Part shown: piece by piece, positions 32,583-41,944 of the stretch
Layout of the letters: each line of letters opens with the position of its first letter
How positions within the stretch are numbered: the stretch's first letter is position 1
Source: Armatimonadota bacterium
Lineage (GTDB): Bacteria > Armatimonadota > DTGP01 > JAKQQT01
Direction of reading: 5' to 3'
Length of the DNA: 57,627 nt
Assembly: GCA_036504095.1 (NCBI GenBank)
Contig: DASXVS010000068.1
Coordinates: 1-57,627, forward strand
Notes under the pieces: model-generated
What the model was told of the DNA's origin: nothing
Databases searched by the model: none
The model's input: the letters and a program-made list of their open reading frames with translations, nothing else
Position numbers and translations under genes: made by a program

Positions 32583-32824
32583 GGAGTACTTTTCGGCCTG
32601 AACATACGTAAGTAATCGCCGAATTCCCCCGTGGCGGCAGGCGCCCTGCTATTGCGCGGACTCCGAAGACGTTGTATAGTTCAAGAGGGTACAATGTTTT
32701 CCGGGGCCGCCGCGCCGTGAAGGCCTCGCGTTGATCGCCATTGCGCCACGCGGAATCAGGCGTACCCAGCGACCACTGACCGGTTCCCGATAAGGCCCGG
32801 TCTATCGTATGCAGGAGCGAAGTT

Positions 32825-34963
32825 TTGCGCAATTTCAGGCCTATTCTGTCTCTTTGTTTGCTTGCGCCGGTGAGCCTTACCATGCCCGGACGCGCTGTTG
32901 CGGCGCTGCCGAACGGCGGTTGGGGCGCGGCATGGTCTCCGGACAGCACCCGAATCGCGTTCCTGTCGGGTTCGCCTCACAGCATACCCAATCTCTGGGT
33001 GATCGGCTCCGACAAGAAAGGGCTCCGGCAGATGACGACCAGGGGCGCGCACGAGCCCCAATGGCTGCCCGATGGGAAAACCATCGTTTTCGGGACGCTC
33101 CGCTCGGGCGAGTCTGCCTTCATGCGGATCGATGCCGCCGGCGCGCCAGGGAGCGAGAAACCCGTTGAAGCATTGCCAAGAGGCGCCGTCGGTCCGGTGT
33201 GGTCGCCGGACGGCTCGTTGGTTACGTACGGGGTCGTGGCGAAGGACGGGTCTTCTATCGACGTGGGCTACGCCCGGACGAACGGCGGCGGGGCGACCGG
33301 ATTGACCTCGAAATTCTGGTGCCGCGACTGGACCTGGTCGCCCGACGGCGGCACGATAGCCTTCGTGGTAGGCAAATCCGCCGGCACCAGCGTCTGGACC
33401 GCCGATATCGCGACAAAAGACGTGAAGCTTCTCTATAAAGGCTTTTGCGGCTCGCCGGTGTATTCACCGGACGGCAAATCCCTGGCCATCGCGGTTCCCG
33501 ACATCCGCAGCGGGTTCAAGATCGTGGTCGTGGACCTCAAGGCAAAGGCTGAGAAGTCCATCGCCGTGACGACCTTCGACGGCGGCAAGGTGATGTGGTC
33601 GCCGGACGCGAGCCACCTGTTCTTTGCATCGAACCGTAAGAGTGAGCCTGCGGTGTGGTCCGTGGGCGCCGATGGCAAGGGGCTCACCCGGCTGACGACG
33701 AAGGCGACACCCGCTTCGGAGCCGGCGCTCTCGCCCAACGGGAAGAGCATCGCCTTCGAGGTGACCACGCCCACTTCGTACAGCCCCGAGATGTACACGT
33801 GCAGCAACACGGGGCAGTCGTTGACCAAACTCACCGACAGCAGCAGCCCGTCGTATTGGTCTCCCATCTGGTCGCCGAACGGCAAGGAGTTCGCTTTCAC
33901 GTCCGACGTTCTTCATTCCGTGAGCCTGTACACGGGTTCTCCCGCGGGGCGCACAAGCAAAGCGCTTACCAAGATCGAGGGCCGTGATATCCCGGATGCT
34001 TCGTGGTCCGCCGACGGCAAGGCCCTGATGTTGAGCGACGGCGGCCGCTTGCTGAAGGTTGACCCGTCCGGCGGAAAGGTCCCGGTTACGCCGTTGGCCA
34101 AGGTGACCAACCCCGTGCAGGGCGTCCGATGGAACGGCAACGAGATGATCGTCACCGAATGGGTGGGACGTGACGCGCTGGTATCGGCGCTCCATCCGGA
34201 TGGCTCCAAGAAACGGACCGTGACTACGAAGGCCGTCGCTCCGCCTAAAGCCGATTCCGGCAAAGCCCCCGCCCCGCCGCACGTGGTCGCGGGTGCGGCA
34301 ACTGAAACCAACGCCGAAGCAGGCAACCCGCACGCCGATCTTGGTTTGATGGGGCCGCAGGTGAACGTTGCCAAACCGCCCGTCCCCACCACCGTTGACC
34401 TCTGGCCGGCCGCGTCACCGGACGGCAAGTCCGTGGCCTTTGTGAGGGACAATCAGATCTGGCTCGTGAACAGCGATGGATCGAAACTGAGGCAGCTTAC
34501 ATCCGCAGCGTCCGACGCCGCCGGCGCTCGGACGGTTGCGAATCCCACATGGTCGCCCGACGGCAAGACGATACTGTTCTGGGCGTACAACAATGTGCCC
34601 GGCAAAGTCAGCCTCGACATATGGCTTTGTGGATTGGTCCCCGGCTCGGAGCGGTCGGTGTATTCCGAAGCCGTCAACACCGAATTTGGCGTGTACTACG
34701 CGGACTGCACGAATCCGCCGGCCTTCACGCCGGACGGGAAAAGGATACTGTTCACCTCGGTCGCGAACGGGGAGCCTCGGATCGTCTCCATCGCAGCGGA
34801 CGGGAGTGACCTCCGTGAGGTTGTCCAGGCGCCCTCGAGTTTCCCTGCGTTGGACGCGACCGGCAGCAGGATGGCCTTCGTTGACCTCTCGAATTTCCAC
34901 GAGAGGATATGTGTCCGGGACATGAAGACCGGGAAGGTTCAGGGACCGTTGTTCAAGAAGTAG
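32825..34963 (+). CDS. Secreted TolB-like (PD40) beta-propeller protein
   Basis: 712 residues from a TTG start with AGGAG nine bases upstream. Signal peptide: ILSLCLLAPVSLTMPGRAVA. About eleven WSPDG-type turns (AAWSPDSTRIAFLSG, PVWSPDGSLVTYG, WTWSPDGGTIAFV, PVYSPDGKSLAIA, PTWSPDGKTILFWA and others) show two TolB/PD40 propellers, interrupted near residues ~465-520 by an Ala/Pro-rich insertion. There is no peptidase domain as in DPP4 or tricorn proteins. It is the first gene of the right arm, divergent from the Rex-like regulator, so it likely serves as an envelope scaffold of the same system. Confidence 0.85.
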   Translation: MRNFRPILSLCLLAPVSLTMPGRAVAALPNGGWGAAWSPDSTRIAFLSGSPHSIPNLWVIGSDKKGLRQMTTRGAHEPQWLPDGKTIVFGTLRSGESAFMRIDAAGAPGSEKPVEALPRGAVGPVWSPDGSLVTYGVVAKDGSSIDVGYARTNGGGATGLTSKFWCRDWTWSPDGGTIAFVVGKSAGTSVWTADIATKDVKLLYKGFCGSPVYSPDGKSLAIAVPDIRSGFKIVVVDLKAKAEKSIAVTTFDGGKVMWSPDASHLFFASNRKSEPAVWSVGADGKGLTRLTTKATPASEPALSPNGKSIAFEVTTPTSYSPEMYTCSNTGQSLTKLTDSSSPSYWSPIWSPNGKEFAFTSDVLHSVSLYTGSPAGRTSKALTKIEGRDIPDASWSADGKALMLSDGGRLLKVDPSGGKVPVTPLAKVTNPVQGVRWNGNEMIVTEWVGRDALVSALHPDGSKKRTVTTKAVAPPKADSGKAPAPPHVVAGAATETNAEAGNPHADLGLMGPQVNVAKPPVPTTVDLWPAASPDGKSVAFVRDNQIWLVNSDGSKLRQLTSAASDAAGARTVANPTWSPDGKTILFWAYNNVPGKVSLDIWLCGLVPGSERSVYSEAVNTEFGVYYADCTNPPAFTPDGKRILFTSVANGEPRIVSIAADGSDLREVVQAPSSFPALDATGSRMAFVDLSNFHERICVRDMKTGKVQGPLFKK

Positions 34964-34995
34964 CGTGCCCTGCGACGGCAAATCTCACAGCCGAT

Positions 34996-35013
34996 GCAGT
35001 ACCTTAGTACTGC
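34996..35013. other. Hairpin GCAGTAC-CTTA-GTACTGC
   Basis: Seven-base perfect arms with a four-base loop, 32 bases after the propeller gene. No T run follows. It could be a transcript 3'-end structure or an operator for the NHL gene at 35218. Confidence 0.35.
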
Positions 35014-35217
35014 GTCTGGTTCCCAAATACCCGATATGCAAAACGCCCGCGTGGCCGCAACAATATACCATCACTCTTGGACATTCCGCCCGTACGTGAT
35101 GACCACGCTGTCTCTGAAGGTGGTTACCCGGCCAAATGAATGCTGCGGGGTTCGCAGCGAGGAGAGGCGGGCGATGGCTCGATTTTCTGGCGATTCGGAT
35201 AAGGCGGACGGAGCCGA

Positions 35218-36222
35218 ATGAGGCTGAATCCGGTTGGCTCCGGACTCCGTTTTCGGGGCGGTAGTGCCGTGAAGCTTCGGCTGGGCGCGTTCGCCCTGCT
35301 TTGCACCCTCAGCACCGTAAAGACGTTCGCCGCACCGTTTGATGCTGGAGCGCAACCGGATTTCCGCGAGTATTTCAGCATTACCGGTTACGGCGCCAAT
35401 ACGCGGTTCACCGAGCCATCGGCTCTGGCGCTGGACGAACGCAACCGCCTCATTTACATTGCCGACCAGAAGGCGGGCGTCGTGAGCGCCTTCAGCCTCC
35501 AGGGTGTTGCGAAGTTCCAGTATGGAGCGGCAAATGGGTTGAAGGCGCCCATCGGATTGGCGGTGGACCGCGCCGGCGATGTTTTCGTCTCGGAGAACGA
35601 CGGCGGCCCTATCAAGATCATCGATTCTAAGGGCGAGGTCAGCACCCTGGAATTGCCGGACGACAAGGGATATGGGAAAGACCCGCCGAAAACAGGACGG
35701 ATAGCGATAGACCGCGATGACAACCTTTGCGTGGTTGACCGCGCAAATTGCCAGGTGTTTGTGTTCGACAAAGATCGAAAGTTCAAGCTGAAATTCGGTG
35801 GAGTGGGGGACAAGCGCGGGCAATTCAAGCTGATCCAGGATGTCGCCTTTGACAAACAGGGCAGGATTTACGTTACGGATGCCGTTGGAACGGCCGTTCA
35901 GGTATTCGATCGAAATGGCGCCTATATCTACGGCTTCGGCGCTCACGGCGAGGCGGACGATGCCGTTTCCTTCCCGGCGGGCGTATTCGTGGACCGGCAT
36001 GACCAGGTGTGGGTTGTGGATAAGCCGCGGCATAGCCTGAAGGTGTTCAACCGGTCGGGCTTGTTTCTGAGATCGTTTGGCGCCTATGGCCAGGGCGAAG
36101 GCAGTTTGTTTTACCCCGTCGCCGCGGCGCAAGACGCATTGGGGCGAGTGTACGTGCTGGAGTTTGGGGCGCGAAGGCTTCAGGTCTTCACCCTCAACCG
36201 GCCCTTTGAACCGTTTAGTTAG
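35218..36222 (+). CDS. Secreted NHL-repeat beta-propeller protein
   Basis: 334 residues from ATG at 35218 (GGAG four bases upstream). A GTG at 35269 would place the signal peptide (KLRLGAFALLCTLSTVKTFA) at the very start and is a fair alternative. Six NHL-type blades follow: FTEPSALALDERNRLIYIAD, APIGLAVDRAGDVFVSE, GRIAIDRDDNLCVVDR, IQDVAFDKQGRIYVTD, FPAGVFVDRHDQVWVVD and YPVAAAQDALGRVYVLE. Paralogue of the NHL protein in the left arm; again it sits beside a hexaheme cytochrome. The role is probably structural or binding, outside the cytoplasm. Confidence 0.85.
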   Translation: MRLNPVGSGLRFRGGSAVKLRLGAFALLCTLSTVKTFAAPFDAGAQPDFREYFSITGYGANTRFTEPSALALDERNRLIYIADQKAGVVSAFSLQGVAKFQYGAANGLKAPIGLAVDRAGDVFVSENDGGPIKIIDSKGEVSTLELPDDKGYGKDPPKTGRIAIDRDDNLCVVDRANCQVFVFDKDRKFKLKFGGVGDKRGQFKLIQDVAFDKQGRIYVTDAVGTAVQVFDRNGAYIYGFGAHGEADDAVSFPAGVFVDRHDQVWVVDKPRHSLKVFNRSGLFLRSFGAYGQGEGSLFYPVAAAQDALGRVYVLEFGARRLQVFTLNRPFEPFS

Positions 36223-36274
36223 CTCATCCGGGTGTCACCGGGTGTCGTCATCGAATCTAAGCAGGATCAATATC

Positions 36275-37297
36275 GTGTTGCGACGGAATAACAGCCTCTC
36301 CCTGATCACGTTGGCGGTACTGGCAGCTTGCCTGCTGGCCACGGGCGCCGTCCGGGCTGGCGAGTATCACGGGCCGCTGCAGAATACGTGTTCCGACTGC
36401 CACACCGCCCATGCCAGCGTGCGCGGGCAAACGTGGACGCCCACACCGCATCTTCTCAAGAACTCCAATGGAGAGGTTTCGCTCTGCATGAGCTGCCACG
36501 ACGGAACCGACCCGCAGGCTCCCGATATTGTGGCTTCCGGCACCGCGAGCAACCCTACGGACACGGTGACCACGTTGTACACCAGCAAATTTGGGTCAAG
36601 CGCGGGGTTCTTCCAGAGCGACTACCTTACGGCCAGTTCCCCGTACGGTCACGACCTGGCGCCGGCGTTTTCGGTCAGCGCTCCGTTGTCCTCCGGCTAC
36701 ACGAAAAGCGGCGGGCTCACCTGTGCGGATTGTCACGACGTGCACGGAAACGACAATTACAGGAACCTGCTGCCCGACCCGAATCCCGCGCATCCGGGGT
36801 CATACAGCATCGTCATCGGCACGCAAGTGAAAGAGACGACGCCTGTAAACGCGCAAAACCCGAACCCCGCGGTGGCGTATGATACGGCGAACGTTTCGCT
36901 CTACGTGAACAACAACATCAATGCGTGGTGCACTGATTGTCACGACCTGCTTGCGGCCAACAGCGCCGGCAGCGCGCCCGCGCATTTCCGGGGCCATCCG
37001 ACCGACGTTCAGATCGGGGGCATCGGCAAGCATACGGACTCCGCCAACTGGATTTCACCCGGCAGCGGGCCGAACACGGGCTTCGGAAGCGATGTGAATG
37101 ACTCCATTCCCGGCATCCCGCGAGTACGGTACGGATCTCCCACAGGCAGCAACACCATCGCCGGTAGCACCGACACCGTCTCGTGCCTGAGCTGTCACAA
37201 GGCCCACGGCAGCAAGTACAAACAAGCCACGGTCTGGCCGCTTCAGCAGGCCGGAGCCGACATGATTTCAGGATGCCAGCAGTGCCATTTCAAATAG
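36275..37297 (+). CDS. Hexaheme c-type cytochrome
   Basis: 340 residues. I take the GTG at 36275 (AGGA eight bases upstream), since it puts the signal peptide (LITLAVLAACLLATGAVRA) at the N-terminus; the open frame before it belongs to no domain. Six CXXCH motifs: CSDCH, CMSCH, CADCH, CTDCH, CLSCH and CQQCH. It shares layout and N-terminal pattern with the hexaheme at 26706-27734. It starts 52 bases after the NHL gene and ends two bases before the decaheme gene. Confidence 0.9.
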   Translation: MLRRNNSLSLITLAVLAACLLATGAVRAGEYHGPLQNTCSDCHTAHASVRGQTWTPTPHLLKNSNGEVSLCMSCHDGTDPQAPDIVASGTASNPTDTVTTLYTSKFGSSAGFFQSDYLTASSPYGHDLAPAFSVSAPLSSGYTKSGGLTCADCHDVHGNDNYRNLLPDPNPAHPGSYSIVIGTQVKETTPVNAQNPNPAVAYDTANVSLYVNNNINAWCTDCHDLLAANSAGSAPAHFRGHPTDVQIGGIGKHTDSANWISPGSGPNTGFGSDVNDSIPGIPRVRYGSPTGSNTIAGSTDTVSCLSCHKAHGSKYKQATVWPLQQAGADMISGCQQCHFK

Positions 37298-37299
37298 GT

Positions 37300-38826
37300 A
37301 TGTCGAAAACCGCGACGAAATGGGCCCGGCTTGCCGGACGCGCCTGCCTGCTGCTGGCGGCGATCGCGCTGCCGGTCAGTTTGTTTGCAGACGGCGGATT
37401 CTACACCCAGACCAAGCACGGCAGCCCCACGCTCGGCGTTCAGAGAGATCTGGCGCAGCCACAGGGAGACTGCACGCAGTGCCACACGAGCCATGGGACG
37501 AACCCGCAGGATTTCGGGCTGTGGGTGGCGAATGACGACAATCTGTGCTTCACCTGCCATGCCACCGAGGCGGGAACCTATTCGGGGCAGACGGCATACT
37601 CGCAAAGCGGCCACTCCGTTTCAACGGTCACCTTCAATCAGCGCCCGGTCGGCCTGTGCGTGCAGTGCCACAACCCTCACGGGGCCGGCGACTCTCGCGG
37701 AATGTTCCCCAAATTGACCGCTCAACTGGAAGAGAAGAATTGCTACACGTGCCATGGATCGAGCCTGCGGCCGCAAGGAGCGCAGGACATCGAAACACCC
37801 TCCCGGCAGAGGTATGGCCACGCGGTGGCGAATTTCGAGCGCCTGCACAACGATGCCGCCGAGTTCGGCTCTATCGGCGGCCGGCCCAATCAGTTTCTCA
37901 GCGGAGCATCGCGTCACGTTGAATGTGCGGACTGTCACAACACGCATACCGGGAAGACCGCGCCCCGTTTGGCCCGCAGTTCCAACATCGGGGAATTGAT
38001 GCTGGGCACCTGGGGAGTGCGGCCGGTCTTTTCCGGAACCGCATGGATTGCGCCGTCGAGTTACGTCACGGAGAGGTTCCAGAGCACATCCACCGAACTT
38101 GAGTCCTACCTCTGCTTCAAATGCCATTCCGATTACGCGTGGGGCAACCAGGCGCCGTATACCGCGGATGGAATGCTCGAATCAAACAACGCGCTCGAGT
38201 TCAATCCAAACAACCCAGCGTACCACAATGTCACCGGCCAGCCGGAACTGAGTGTTCCGTCGGAGGACTTCGTTTTCGGCACCGCGAGCCCGCCTGCCTA
38301 TATCAACCAGTGGGGCCCCAACTCGGCCATGGCTTGCAGCGACTGCCACGCGGGCGATCCCAGTACCGGGGACGTTCAGGGTTCGCACGGATCGATGTTC
38401 AGCTTCCTGCTGAAGAAGCGCTTCAAGGCGCAGGCAGGGGCTATTGACAACACGGGCGCCACCGGCACGCAGTCGGACGCCTGTTTTGATTGCCACGATT
38501 GGAACACGTACGGACAGGGCGGCACAGGAACGGCAACGAATTTCCGCAAGGATACCGGCAATCTGCACAGCCTGGCGGGCCACGCCCAGGCGGGGTGTTT
38601 CCAGTGCCATTCCGCGGTCCCGCACGGATTCAAGCGCAAGCATATGATCGTCTACGTGACCGACGGGGCTCCCTATTACCAGTCAGATCCGATTAACTAC
38701 ACCCTTCAGAAGGGCGGCATCCAGGCGTACTCTCACCAGGATGGCGGCGCATACACAGTCAACAGCTGCAAGGCGGGCTGCCATGACGCCCACCAGACGG
38801 CAACGCCGGTAAACCCGTTACCCTGA
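37300..38826 (+). CDS. Decaheme c-type cytochrome (nine CXXCH, one CX3CH)
   Basis: 508 residues with signal peptide (RACLLLAAIALPVSLFA). Nine CXXCH sites: CTQCH, CFTCH, CVQCH, CYTCH, CADCH, CFKCH, CSDCH, CFDCH and CFQCH. A tenth site near the C-terminus is CKAGCH (codons at 38767-38784), a CX3CH variant. The ATG at 37300 stands two bases after the hexaheme stop; the frame is open further back only as a shadow. The beta-barrel gene follows 17 bases later, the order expected for the cytochrome that sits in an outer-membrane conduit. Exact position in the complex is inference. Confidence 0.9.
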   Translation: MSKTATKWARLAGRACLLLAAIALPVSLFADGGFYTQTKHGSPTLGVQRDLAQPQGDCTQCHTSHGTNPQDFGLWVANDDNLCFTCHATEAGTYSGQTAYSQSGHSVSTVTFNQRPVGLCVQCHNPHGAGDSRGMFPKLTAQLEEKNCYTCHGSSLRPQGAQDIETPSRQRYGHAVANFERLHNDAAEFGSIGGRPNQFLSGASRHVECADCHNTHTGKTAPRLARSSNIGELMLGTWGVRPVFSGTAWIAPSSYVTERFQSTSTELESYLCFKCHSDYAWGNQAPYTADGMLESNNALEFNPNNPAYHNVTGQPELSVPSEDFVFGTASPPAYINQWGPNSAMACSDCHAGDPSTGDVQGSHGSMFSFLLKKRFKAQAGAIDNTGATGTQSDACFDCHDWNTYGQGGTGTATNFRKDTGNLHSLAGHAQAGCFQCHSAVPHGFKRKHMIVYVTDGAPYYQSDPINYTLQKGGIQAYSHQDGGAYTVNSCKAGCHDAHQTATPVNPLP

Positions 38827-38843
38827 CGCGGAAATCAACGATT

Positions 38844-40541
38844 TTGAGCGATCGCGAAATCATAACGCCCGGACGGGCCCTGCTCTTACTCCTGACACTG
38901 GCTATCGCCGCACAGGCGGAACCCGTTCGTGCGGGCGTTCTGGATTTCCAGGCGCAGACGGAGTACGATTTCGCGCAGGTAAAGAGGAAAGGAACGTCGG
39001 CTACAGGGATCGGCCATTTTTCGACGGACTATACCCTGACACTGCGAAGGCCGTTTCTGCCCGCTTCATCCCTTATGAGCGACCTGACGTTCAAAGGCAT
39101 TGACAGCAGCGACAGCAATTTCCGCCAGAACTCCAGGGGCTGGACGCTGAACCTGTACAGCACCGACCCGAAGTACATGCTGAGCAGTCGGATTGACCAC
39201 AACTCATACACCACGTCCTCGGGTTTATCCACGAAATCGACCGGCTATACAACGAACTACCATGCGGATCTCTTATTGAGGCAGCCTGCTTATCCGGCCG
39301 TAAGCCTGCAATTTCAACGCCAGACATCGGGGACGAATTACGGCGGAGCATCGGGCAACTACACAACCAGCACGTGGCTGATGAGCAGTTACTATGACAT
39401 GGCGCCGTTGCGCTTCACCGTCGACCGCTCCCGGCAGAGGTTTGATTACTCCGGGGCAAACAGTATCCAAATGGGCAGCCAGTCGTCCGCGATAACGCTC
39501 AACCGTTCTCTGATGACCGGCCTCACTGTGTACGGCGAACTGAGCCATACGGCGACAGATGTCAAGTATTCCGCATCCTCCTCATCGACCGATACCAACC
39601 GGAGGGTGCTGCGGCTAACCGTGACGCCGCTGCGATCCCTTGTCGCGGATATTTCGCTGGAATCACAGGCGGATCGTCAGAAGGTGGGGCTGGTATCGGG
39701 AACGAACGACAATGCTCTGGTATCCTGGAGCGTACGGTCGGAAATCCTGCCCGGTCTGTCCCTGGATGCCAGTGATGACCGTCAGACGCAGTCGGGCAGG
39801 GCGTATTTCGGCTACCCCAGCAGTGTTTCCAGGAATCGGAGTGTCGCGCTCACCGCACGATTCAGTGACGCGGCTCTGTTCAGCGTATCAAACACACGCT
39901 CCGATTTCGATGTATCCACCACGATCTACCATGCGACTCAGGAGTCGCTGCAATCAACGCTGCAGGCGAGCCTTTCTCCGACCACCGATTTGAATCTGAA
40001 TTACGGGAGGAGCAAGTCCTCGGCCGGGGGCGGCGACCTGTTCGACAGCTCCGTCGAGGGGCTCCTGATCAGGGACAGGACTTCGAGGTTACTCTCGGTG
40101 GGCGCTTCGTTCCGGCGCAACAGGCTCCGCTCCGAGGTGTCCGGGGGAGAGCCGCTTCTCCAATACGGCGACACGGCGGATGTGGACGTCTCGTGGCAGC
40201 CTCGATACGACGTTGGCCTCGACCTGCGAATGAGCCACCAGAACAACACGGGAAGCGGGGCGTACAAATCGTTTGCGCCCTCCGGCAATCTGAGGTGGCA
40301 GATCACATCCGCCACGAATTTCACGGCGAACTATTCGCTGCAAAGGTACCGGCCGTTCGACCCCACGAACGTGGGGCTCCTGGGCCAGGATACGAGAGGG
40401 CTTTCCATGCGCCTGACCCACAGGATTGCGAGGGGCGCCACCCTGGATATTGCCTACGATTTCCAGGCCAGCAATATCACGGACATCGAGTGGCATAGGC
40501 AGCTCAGGATGGGTTTCGTACTCAGTCCGTCTTCATACTGA
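38844..40541 (+). CDS. Outer-membrane beta-barrel protein, candidate conduit porin
   Basis: 565 residues from a TTG start; signal peptide LLLLLTLAIAAQAEPVRA. The rest is a long run of amphipathic strands with Tyr/Trp/Phe girdles and short Ser/Asn/Asp turns, for example YTLTLRRPFLPASSLMSDLT and FTANYSLQRYRPFDPTNVG, ending LRMGFVLSPSSY. Length and strand pattern suggest a barrel of more than 20 strands. I see no match to a named porin family such as MtrB. Its place between two multiheme cytochromes and the System II genes argues for the sheath of a porin-cytochrome complex, like Ombs in Geobacter, by analogy and not by homology. Confidence 0.7.
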   Translation: MSDREIITPGRALLLLLTLAIAAQAEPVRAGVLDFQAQTEYDFAQVKRKGTSATGIGHFSTDYTLTLRRPFLPASSLMSDLTFKGIDSSDSNFRQNSRGWTLNLYSTDPKYMLSSRIDHNSYTTSSGLSTKSTGYTTNYHADLLLRQPAYPAVSLQFQRQTSGTNYGGASGNYTTSTWLMSSYYDMAPLRFTVDRSRQRFDYSGANSIQMGSQSSAITLNRSLMTGLTVYGELSHTATDVKYSASSSSTDTNRRVLRLTVTPLRSLVADISLESQADRQKVGLVSGTNDNALVSWSVRSEILPGLSLDASDDRQTQSGRAYFGYPSSVSRNRSVALTARFSDAALFSVSNTRSDFDVSTTIYHATQESLQSTLQASLSPTTDLNLNYGRSKSSAGGGDLFDSSVEGLLIRDRTSRLLSVGASFRRNRLRSEVSGGEPLLQYGDTADVDVSWQPRYDVGLDLRMSHQNNTGSGAYKSFAPSGNLRWQITSATNFTANYSLQRYRPFDPTNVGLLGQDTRGLSMRLTHRIARGATLDIAYDFQASNITDIEWHRQLRMGFVLSPSSY

Positions 40542-40543
40542 GT

Positions 40544-40561
40544 TTGTGCGTTCACGCACAA
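40544..40561. promoter_or_regulatory. Rex-box-like palindrome upstream of the lipoprotein-resB-ccsA group
   Basis: TTGTG-CGTTCACG-CACAA fits the outer Rex consensus exactly; with flanks it is TTTGTGCG-TTCA-CGCACAAA, an eight-base perfect stem. It begins three bases after the barrel stop, so it could instead be part of a transcript end, but no T run follows. A TTGACA (40578-40583) lies 17 bases downstream, with only a poor -10. Confidence 0.5.
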
Positions 40562-40740
40562 ACCCTAACAGGGATTGTTGACATACATCGCCCAAATGAA
40601 GGACAAATCAAAACGGGGCCGAATGTAAGCGTTCGGAAAACAGTTCGATAAGCGACGCGGCGTTCGTGAGGGGAGACTTCATGGCGCCGGCCCGGGTTGG
40701 TTCGATTGTCCGCAACAGGGCACTTCGAGAGTGGAATCAC

Positions 40741-41910
40741 ATGAAAATCAAAACTCCAGTCGGAATGATGCTTGCCGCATTAATCGTGACGATGCCCATC
40801 GTTTCAGGGTGCAATGATGGAGGACCGTCCACCAAGTTGTTTGTGAAGGCCCGGAATGGAAAGCGCCTCCGAGTGGCCGTCCTGCCGTTTGACAACGTCA
40901 GCAGGGATCAGGACGCGGGCCGAACCGTCACCAACACCATCGTCACCTACCTGCTGTCCACCGGCGACTACGACGTAGTGGAACCGGGCGTGGTCAGTTC
41001 GGCGATGAGCTCCGAAGGGATCCGCCTCGTCGACGGCATAACCTTGGAGTCGTGCCAGAAACTCCAGCCCAAACTCAACGCGGACGCGTTCATCATGGGG
41101 ATGGTCGAAGAGTATGGGGAGGTCCGGATCGGGGCCGACTCGTACCCATCCGTCTCGTTCAGCGCCCGGCTCATTGACCCGCGAAACGCCGACATCCTGT
41201 GGGCGGGAACGATCAGCAAGACGGGAGCCGATAACGTCAAGGTGTTCGACATCGGCCGCGTCTCGTCGATCGGAAAGCTCTCCAAGCGGGCAGTGGCGGC
41301 GTTTTCAGCCTCCCTGGCGAAGTCCAGAGCGGCTATTACGGCGGCGATGTCTTCGCCTCCCGTTGATGTGACACCGCCGACCGTCGCACCGACCCCGCCG
41401 GTGACAACGCCGGTTCCGGAGCCGGTTGCGCCGCCGGTTGTTGAGCCGACTCCCACCCCCACGCCGACGCCCACCCCGACGCCTACACCGGACGTGACGC
41501 CGCCGTCAAACGCGAAATATCGTGACGAGTCCGCAGCCTACAGCGAAAAAGCGCTTACGGCATTGCTGAAGGACATTGGCACGGCGAAACTCGGCAAAGT
41601 GAACTATTCGAAGCATTTCCACGGGACGATCGAAACGAAGTACGTCGTCGGGGACCGCGGGCAATCCGTGGATGTGAAGCTTGTTGACTACTTGAAAGTC
41701 GCGACCGCGGAGAAATTCGTCCAGGGATACAATCCGGGCGCGCAACAGACTACGTTTGAGACTCTGCCGGCGTTTACCGGCGAATCCGGTTTCGGCTACG
41801 TTCATCTGGACGTGGCGGTTGGCCGCTTCGGCATCTACCTCCGTGGCCCGAAAGACAGGAAGGCGGACGTGGACGCTGTCGGCAAGGGGATTATCGCACT
41901 GCTAAAATAG
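40741..41910 (+). CDS. CsgG-like lipoprotein with Thr-Pro repeat linker
   Basis: 389 residues from ATG at 40741; lipobox VSGC ends the signal. Residues ~30-200 resemble the CsgG/GNA1162-type domain (LRVAVLPFDNVSRDQDAGRT, YDVVEPGVVSSAMSSEGI, ADAFIMGMVEEYGEVRIG, SARLIDPRNADILWAGTIS). A Pro-rich linker with six or more Thr-Pro repeats leads to a C-terminal ~120-residue domain (YSEKALTALLKDIGTAKLGK). CsgG-type lipoproteins form or support outer-membrane secretion pores. In this operon it may help export or anchor a cytochrome; that is inference. Its start follows a Rex-box-like site. Confidence 0.7.
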   Translation: MKIKTPVGMMLAALIVTMPIVSGCNDGGPSTKLFVKARNGKRLRVAVLPFDNVSRDQDAGRTVTNTIVTYLLSTGDYDVVEPGVVSSAMSSEGIRLVDGITLESCQKLQPKLNADAFIMGMVEEYGEVRIGADSYPSVSFSARLIDPRNADILWAGTISKTGADNVKVFDIGRVSSIGKLSKRAVAAFSASLAKSRAAITAAMSSPPVDVTPPTVAPTPPVTTPVPEPVAPPVVEPTPTPTPTPTPTPTPDVTPPSNAKYRDESAAYSEKALTALLKDIGTAKLGKVNYSKHFHGTIETKYVVGDRGQSVDVKLVDYLKVATAEKFVQGYNPGAQQTTFETLPAFTGESGFGYVHLDVAVGRFGIYLRGPKDRKADVDAVGKGIIALLK

Positions 41911-41944
41911 CAGTGCACGCTTCGGGACGGGTGAGGTTTGACTA

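Noticed and set aside
32494-32949. N-terminal extension of the Rex-like frame up to an ATG at 32949
   Set aside because: It would overlap the start of the divergent propeller gene and run through a TATAAT promoter; the added residues have no domain character.
41450-41495. Short CCGACGCC-type DNA repeat as a mobile or regulatory repeat
   Set aside because: It simply encodes the Thr-Pro linker of the lipoprotein.
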